Shown: positions 60,846 to 64,000 of the stretch, piece by piece
Layout: every line of letters begins with the position of its first letter
Numbering within the stretch: position 1 is the stretch's first letter
Source: Lentzea californiensis
GTDB taxonomy: Bacteria; Actinomycetota; Actinomycetes; Mycobacteriales; Pseudonocardiaceae
Direction of reading: 5' to 3'
DNA: 64,000 nt
NCBI RefSeq assembly: GCF_024648825.1
Contig: NZ_JANBBE010000010.1
Location: forward strand, 124,001 to 188,000
Notes under the pieces: generated by a model
What the model saw: only the letters and a program-made list of their open reading frames with translations
Database searches by the model: none
Told to the model about the DNA's origin: nothing
Position numbers and translations under genes: made by a program

Positions 60846-60935
60846 GCTTATCCCAGAGTGCGATGTCCGCCCCGGCGCAACCCCGCACTCTGGGATAAGC
60901 GATCGGCGCCACCTCGACCCCATTCTGTGATAGGC
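60846..60935. promoter_or_regulatory. 17-bp inverted repeat plus third half-site in divergent promoter
   Basis: Arms 60846-60862 and 60884-60900 are perfect 17-bp inverted repeats with a 21-base spacer. A degenerate third copy of the right arm, CATTCTGTGATAGGC versus CACTCTGGGATAAGC, lies at 60921-60935. The region separates divergent SDR and membrane-protein genes, so it is a promoter, not a terminator. It is probably a multi-site operator, possibly for the MerR-type protein encoded at 61953. Confidence 0.65.
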
Positions 60936-60987
60936 GCAGCAGCGCTTGTCCTTTGTGGACTAATTTAGGCGGCGGAGGAGCACACCC

Positions 60988-61956
60988 ATGTCTACGGACC
61001 AACCCGCGCTGACCAAGGCGCGGCCGATCGCCACATCCGCGTTCGTCAACGGCCACTTCCCGCGCAGGCGCGGGCTGATCGTGCTGCTGAGCGCACTCGC
61101 CGGCTTCGGGCTGACGGTCGTGTGGTCGGCTCACTTCGTGGACTCGACGATCGGGGACAACGTCGCGAACACGTTGCTGGGCCATGACGCCAAGGCCACG
61201 CCGATCGCCGGTGTCGCCGCCGGCATCGCTTTCGCGTTCGTCACGGGCCTCGCGGGCACGTTCACCGCGTGCAACATCGCCGCGTTCGGTGCGATGGCAC
61301 CGCTGCTGGGAGGTTCCAGCAGCCGGGCCGAACGGGTTCGCGGCGCGCTCAAGCCGTTGTTGTGGCTGTCCGCCGGCATGCTCTCGGTGTCCGCGATCTA
61401 CGGTGTGATCGTCGGGCTCGTGGGCACCTCGATGCCGCAGTTCTCGACCGCGCAGACCGCCGTGGGCACGTTGAACGGCCGCAGCGTGCAGTCGCTGGTC
61501 GTGTTCGGCGTGATCGGCCTGGTGATGACCTACCTCGGCCTGGCCGCGCTGGGCGTGGTGCGCGACCCGTTCGCCGGCATGGCGAAGCGCTTTCCCAACG
61601 CACCCATGGTGTTCATGGGCGTGCTCATCGGCGGGTTCCTGATCGGCCGCCCGTTCGGCCTGTTCCGCCAGCTGTTCCGCGACGCGGCCGAGAGCGGCAA
61701 CCCGCTCTACGGCGCCGCAGCGTTCTGCCTGCAGTCGCTGGGCAACATCCTCGTGCTCGCGCTGGCGCTCGTGGCGACGGCGGCGTTCCTCGGAGACCGG
61801 CCGAGACGCTGGCTGACGGAGAAGCCGGTGCGGCTGGCGGTGATCACCGGCGTCGCGCTGATCACGGTGGGCGTCTTCACCTTCCTGTACTGGGACGTTC
61901 GGCTGCTCGCCCGGCGCGAGCTGATCCCGTGGTACCCGACGGCGCCATGGGCATGA
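60988..61956 (+). CDS. Polytopic membrane protein, CcdA/DsbD-like
   Basis: A 322-residue protein with about eight transmembrane segments: 'GLIVLLSALAGFGLTVVWSA', 'AGVAAGIAFAFVTGLAGTFT', 'SLVVFGVIGLVMTYLGLAAL' and 'LGNILVLALALVATAAFLGD'. 'TACNIAAFGAMAPLLGG' in the second segment recalls the CcdA/cytochrome-c-biogenesis fold, although only one of the two cysteines of a thiol relay is obvious. GGAGGAG precedes the ATG. It overlaps the MerR gene (ATGA), so the regulator is co-transcribed. Transport of reducing power, sulfur or metal is possible; no assignment is secure. Confidence 0.75.
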   Translation: MSTDQPALTKARPIATSAFVNGHFPRRRGLIVLLSALAGFGLTVVWSAHFVDSTIGDNVANTLLGHDAKATPIAGVAAGIAFAFVTGLAGTFTACNIAAFGAMAPLLGGSSSRAERVRGALKPLLWLSAGMLSVSAIYGVIVGLVGTSMPQFSTAQTAVGTLNGRSVQSLVVFGVIGLVMTYLGLAALGVVRDPFAGMAKRFPNAPMVFMGVLIGGFLIGRPFGLFRQLFRDAAESGNPLYGAAAFCLQSLGNILVLALALVATAAFLGDRPRRWLTEKPVRLAVITGVALITVGVFTFLYWDVRLLARRELIPWYPTAPWA

Positions 61957-62570
61957 GCGGCGAAGGCTTGCGGATCGCCGGGCTGAGCAGGCTCGCGCAG
62001 GTCAGCATCCCGACGATCAAGTTCTACCTGCGGTCCGGTCTGCTGCACGCGGGGCAGCGGACCGGACCGAACCAGATGCGCTACGACGAGAGCCACGTGC
62101 GCAGGCTCCGCGTCGTCCGCGCGCTGATCGACCGTGGCGGCCTGTCGGTCGCCGCGGTCGCGGAGCTGGTGGGCCGCAACGGTGACCGAAGCGTGCCGGA
62201 CGTGCTGACGACCATCTCCCGTGGCACTCCGCCCGACGCCACGGAGGAGGCGCGGGCGAAGTGGCGTGACCGCATCGACGAGGTGCTGGCTCGCGACGGC
62301 CGGAGCGTCGCGGGCGACAACGCCGCCGCGACGGAGCTGGCCGGCGTGCTCGCGGGCCTGGAGTTGGCGGGGCACGCACCCGACGACGCGCTGCTGGAGG
62401 CCTACCTGCGGGCCGGTGCGACGGTCGCGGCCGCCGAGGCGGACCAGGCGGGTGGTGCGGGCGGCACGGACGAGTGCGCGGAACGGCTGCTCGTGTCGAT
62501 CGTGCTGGGAACGGTGGCGCTCACGGCCGCCCGCAGACTCGGCCACGACCTCATGACAGAGAACGGCTGA
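61953..62570 (+). CDS. MerR-family transcriptional regulator
   Basis: A 205-residue MerR protein. The N-terminal winged helix reads 'LRIAGLSRLAQVSIPTIKFY' and 'LRSGLLHAGQRTGPNQMRYD', then 'ESHVRRLRVVRALIDRGGLS'. The coiled C-terminal part lacks metal-binding cysteines; its single Cys is in 'TDECAERL'. Small-molecule sensing is therefore more likely than metal. Translationally coupled to the membrane protein. Likely target: its own promoter at 60.85-60.94 kb. Confidence 0.9.
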   Translation: MSGEGLRIAGLSRLAQVSIPTIKFYLRSGLLHAGQRTGPNQMRYDESHVRRLRVVRALIDRGGLSVAAVAELVGRNGDRSVPDVLTTISRGTPPDATEEARAKWRDRIDEVLARDGRSVAGDNAAATELAGVLAGLELAGHAPDDALLEAYLRAGATVAAAEADQAGGAGGTDECAERLLVSIVLGTVALTAARRLGHDLMTENG

Positions 62571-62645
62571 CGTCACCGCAATTGGAAAGATGCAAATTGC
62601 CACAGGTTTGGTCGATGATGGAGGGAACCGACAAAAGGAGCGCTG

Positions 62646-63614
62646 ATGTCGACGGTGCTCGGTTCCATCAGAAGACTCGTTTTCGCTCCAAAACTCTCGG
62701 ACGTCACGTTCTCCGCACGCGGGTTCTCCGTTCCGGAATCGAAAACGACCAGAGAGCTGGAACAGATACCGCAGACCGTGATCGCGGGATTCGAATGGGG
62801 AATCGACTGCCGGAGCCTGTGGGAGCTGGAGCGCAGGTTGTCGCTCGTCGCGCCCGGTCTGCGCGGGTTCGCCTACGAGGGTGCGACCATGGCGTGCACC
62901 GTCCTCGACGCGATGGACGGTCGCAAGCGCACCCGTGACCTGCTGCGCGGTCCCGGTCTGCCGCACCTCTTCCTCGCCTACATCGGCATCGGGTTCGCCA
63001 TGGCCCGGCTTCCCCGGCCGCTGTGGCGCAAGGTGGTGCCCGATCTGGAGGGCGTCCGCTACCACCCGGCGATCACCTGGCTCGCCGTCGACGGCTACGG
63101 CTTCGACCGCGCCTACTTCCACCCGAAGCGCTGGGTCACCGAGCAGGAACCGCCGAAGCCCTACCCGTGGCAGGACACGCCCTCGTACTTCCCGCGGGCC
63201 TTCGACCAGGGGCTGGGGCGTGCGCTGTGGTTCATCCACGGCGCCGACGTGAAGGCCGTCGTGGGTGCCGTGCGGGCGTTCGCGGGCCACCGGCAGCCCG
63301 ACCTGTGGAGCGGCGTCGGGCTCGCCGCCACGTTCGCGGGCGGCGCCGAACCGGACGACCTGGCGTGGCTGCGCGCCGAGGCCGGCGACCAGTGGCCGGA
63401 GCTGGCGCTGGGCGCGGCCCTCGCGATCATGGCCAAGGCGGCGGCCGGCTGCGTCGACGACCGCGCCGGACAGGCCGTCCACGTGTTGGGCGACCTGAGC
63501 CCGGCTGCCGCGGTCACCCTCGTCGAGACCGCTTCCGTGCCCACCGGTGAGGCGGGCGGAGAGCCGGAATACGAACTCTGGCGCAGTCGCATTCGCGCGC
63601 ATTTCACTGCGTGA
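62646..63614 (+). CDS. DUF1702 family protein
   Basis: A 322-residue DUF1702 protein. Family blocks: 'VTFSARGFSVPESKTTRELE' at the N-terminus, 'PGLRGFAYEGATMACTVLDA', 'HLFLAYIGIGFAMARLP', 'ITWLAVDGYGFDRAYFHPKR' and 'PRAFDQGLGRALWFIHGADV'. AAAAGGAG precedes the ATG. DUF1702 proteins are a recurring, still unexplained part of enediyne loci (UnbL-like) and related clusters in actinobacteria. A second copy follows 97 bp later. Its presence hints that the sequence to the right continues with such a cluster. Confidence 0.85.
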   Translation: MSTVLGSIRRLVFAPKLSDVTFSARGFSVPESKTTRELEQIPQTVIAGFEWGIDCRSLWELERRLSLVAPGLRGFAYEGATMACTVLDAMDGRKRTRDLLRGPGLPHLFLAYIGIGFAMARLPRPLWRKVVPDLEGVRYHPAITWLAVDGYGFDRAYFHPKRWVTEQEPPKPYPWQDTPSYFPRAFDQGLGRALWFIHGADVKAVVGAVRAFAGHRQPDLWSGVGLAATFAGGAEPDDLAWLRAEAGDQWPELALGAALAIMAKAAAGCVDDRAGQAVHVLGDLSPAAAVTLVETASVPTGEAGGEPEYELWRSRIRAHFTA

Positions 63615-63711
63615 GAAAAGCGGAAGTATTCGAGCATGCTGGAAGATGTCATCCCGTCGCGGTGACGCAAAGAATGATGTCGGGAATTTGTCCGGTTGGG
63701 GAGAGTGCATC

Positions 63712-64000
63712 GTGACCAAAGCGGGATTGCGCGCTTTGCGGCGTCGGTTGCTGACGCCGAAGAGTTCGGAGGCCACGCTCGCAGTACGTGGATTTCACCA
63801 CAAGAACGAAGCCTCGAAGGAACTGCTGGAAAGCGTCGGCCGGAACTTCCTCTTCGGGTTCGCGACCGCTGTCGAGGCGCGCGCACCCGCGGAGGCGGAG
63901 CGGCTCCTCGACACCGTGCCCCCGCAGTTCCGCGGCTTCGCCTACGAGGGCGCGGGCATGGGGTTCGCCACGCTCGACGCGCTGCCGTTCGGCGGCGGCG
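63712..64000 (+). CDS. DUF1702 family protein, second copy, truncated by window end
   Basis: The frame is open from GTG 63712 (GGGGAGAG seven bases before it) to the window edge, giving 96 residues. It shows the same family start: 'LRRRLLTPKSSEATLAVRGF' and 'PQFRGFAYEGAGMGFATLDA'. The close match in layout to the preceding protein shows a tandem paralogue pair. The 3' part lies outside the window. Confidence 0.85.
   Translation, partial: MTKAGLRALRRRLLTPKSSEATLAVRGFHHKNEASKELLESVGRNFLFGFATAVEARAPAEAERLLDTVPPQFRGFAYEGAGMGFATLDALPFGGG

Noticed and set aside
60846..60900. Terminator hairpin between SDR and membrane protein
   Set aside because: The flanking genes are divergent, so both promoters lie here and termination would make no sense. 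It was kept as an operator candidate.
61707..63776. Long minus-strand frame antisense to MerR and DUF1702 genes
   Set aside because: It has no recognisable domain and low-complexity composition, whereas the plus strand encodes clear family proteins.

Overview
The window is high-GC actinobacterial DNA. Strong G/C third-codon bias, GTG starts, dense ATGA/GTGA stop-start overlaps and the gene families present fit the Pseudonocardiaceae (Lentzea / Saccharothrix / Lechevalieria type). The genus is inferred from gene content only.

Region 1 (about 1-18.1 kb) is a nearly complete bis-indole biosynthetic cluster. It carries the full tryptophan-dimer core: a flavin-dependent tryptophan halogenase, its flavin reductase, an L-tryptophan oxidase (RebO type), a chromopyrrolate synthase (RebD type), a coupling P450 (RebP/StaP type) and a RebC-type flavoprotein. 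With these come an antiporter (RebU type), a LuxR regulator (RebR type, cut by the window edge), two further FAD monooxygenases, three methyltransferases and a hydrolase-fold protein that lacks its nucleophile. No glycosyltransferase or deoxysugar gene is present. This gene set matches indolotryptoline clusters (cladoniamide, BE-54017, borregomycin) rather than rebeccamycin or staurosporine. I infer a chlorinated, methylated, ring-rearranged bisindole. Three minus-strand runs (M-D-X-M; H-U-F; O-C-P) and plus-strand genes (regulator, hydrolase-like, second X, third M) make up the cluster. A perfect 30-bp hairpin separates the convergent hydrolase-like and flavin reductase genes.

Region 2 (18.2-24 kb) holds a secreted GH43-like glycosidase behind a LacI-type palindrome, a helicase remnant, a small acidic protein, and a divergent FAD-oxidase / LysR pair.

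Region 3 (24-37 kb) looks like a catabolic locus. It has a secreted two-domain hydrolase, a 3-hydroxyacyl-CoA dehydrogenase, two GAF/PucR-type regulators, a 3-oxoacid CoA-transferase whose two subunits sit on opposite strands, an MHS-family transporter, a secreted tannase/feruloyl-esterase family enzyme and a flavodoxin-fold quinone reductase. The likely logic is release of an aromatic or hydroxy acid from an ester, uptake, CoA activation and oxidation.

Region 4 (37-49.3 kb) is mixed: a secreted GH2 enzyme with a ricin-type lectin tail, a second helicase remnant, a four-fold cold-shock-domain protein, a phosphatase remnant, an ECF-type sigma factor with a membrane-anchored partner, an MDR reductase, a CHAP-like secreted protein and an AfsR-type regulator.

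Region 5 (49.4-52.6 kb) is a graveyard of deleted transposases and an integrase remnant. It encloses a 59-aa membrane protein and an AT-richer secreted protein that looks acquired.

Region 6 (52.6-64 kb) contains an FAD/NAD(P)-binding enzyme followed by an enzyme-I-like PEP-utilising protein without its catalytic cysteine. Next come a carotenoid-oxygenase-like protein without metal ligands and its divergent TetR regulator, then a maleylpyruvate-isomerase-like protein, an acyl-CoA carboxylase beta subunit and an SDR. A membrane protein/MerR pair behind an unusual inverted repeat follows, and two tandem DUF1702 genes run off the right edge. These may be the start of another biosynthetic cluster.
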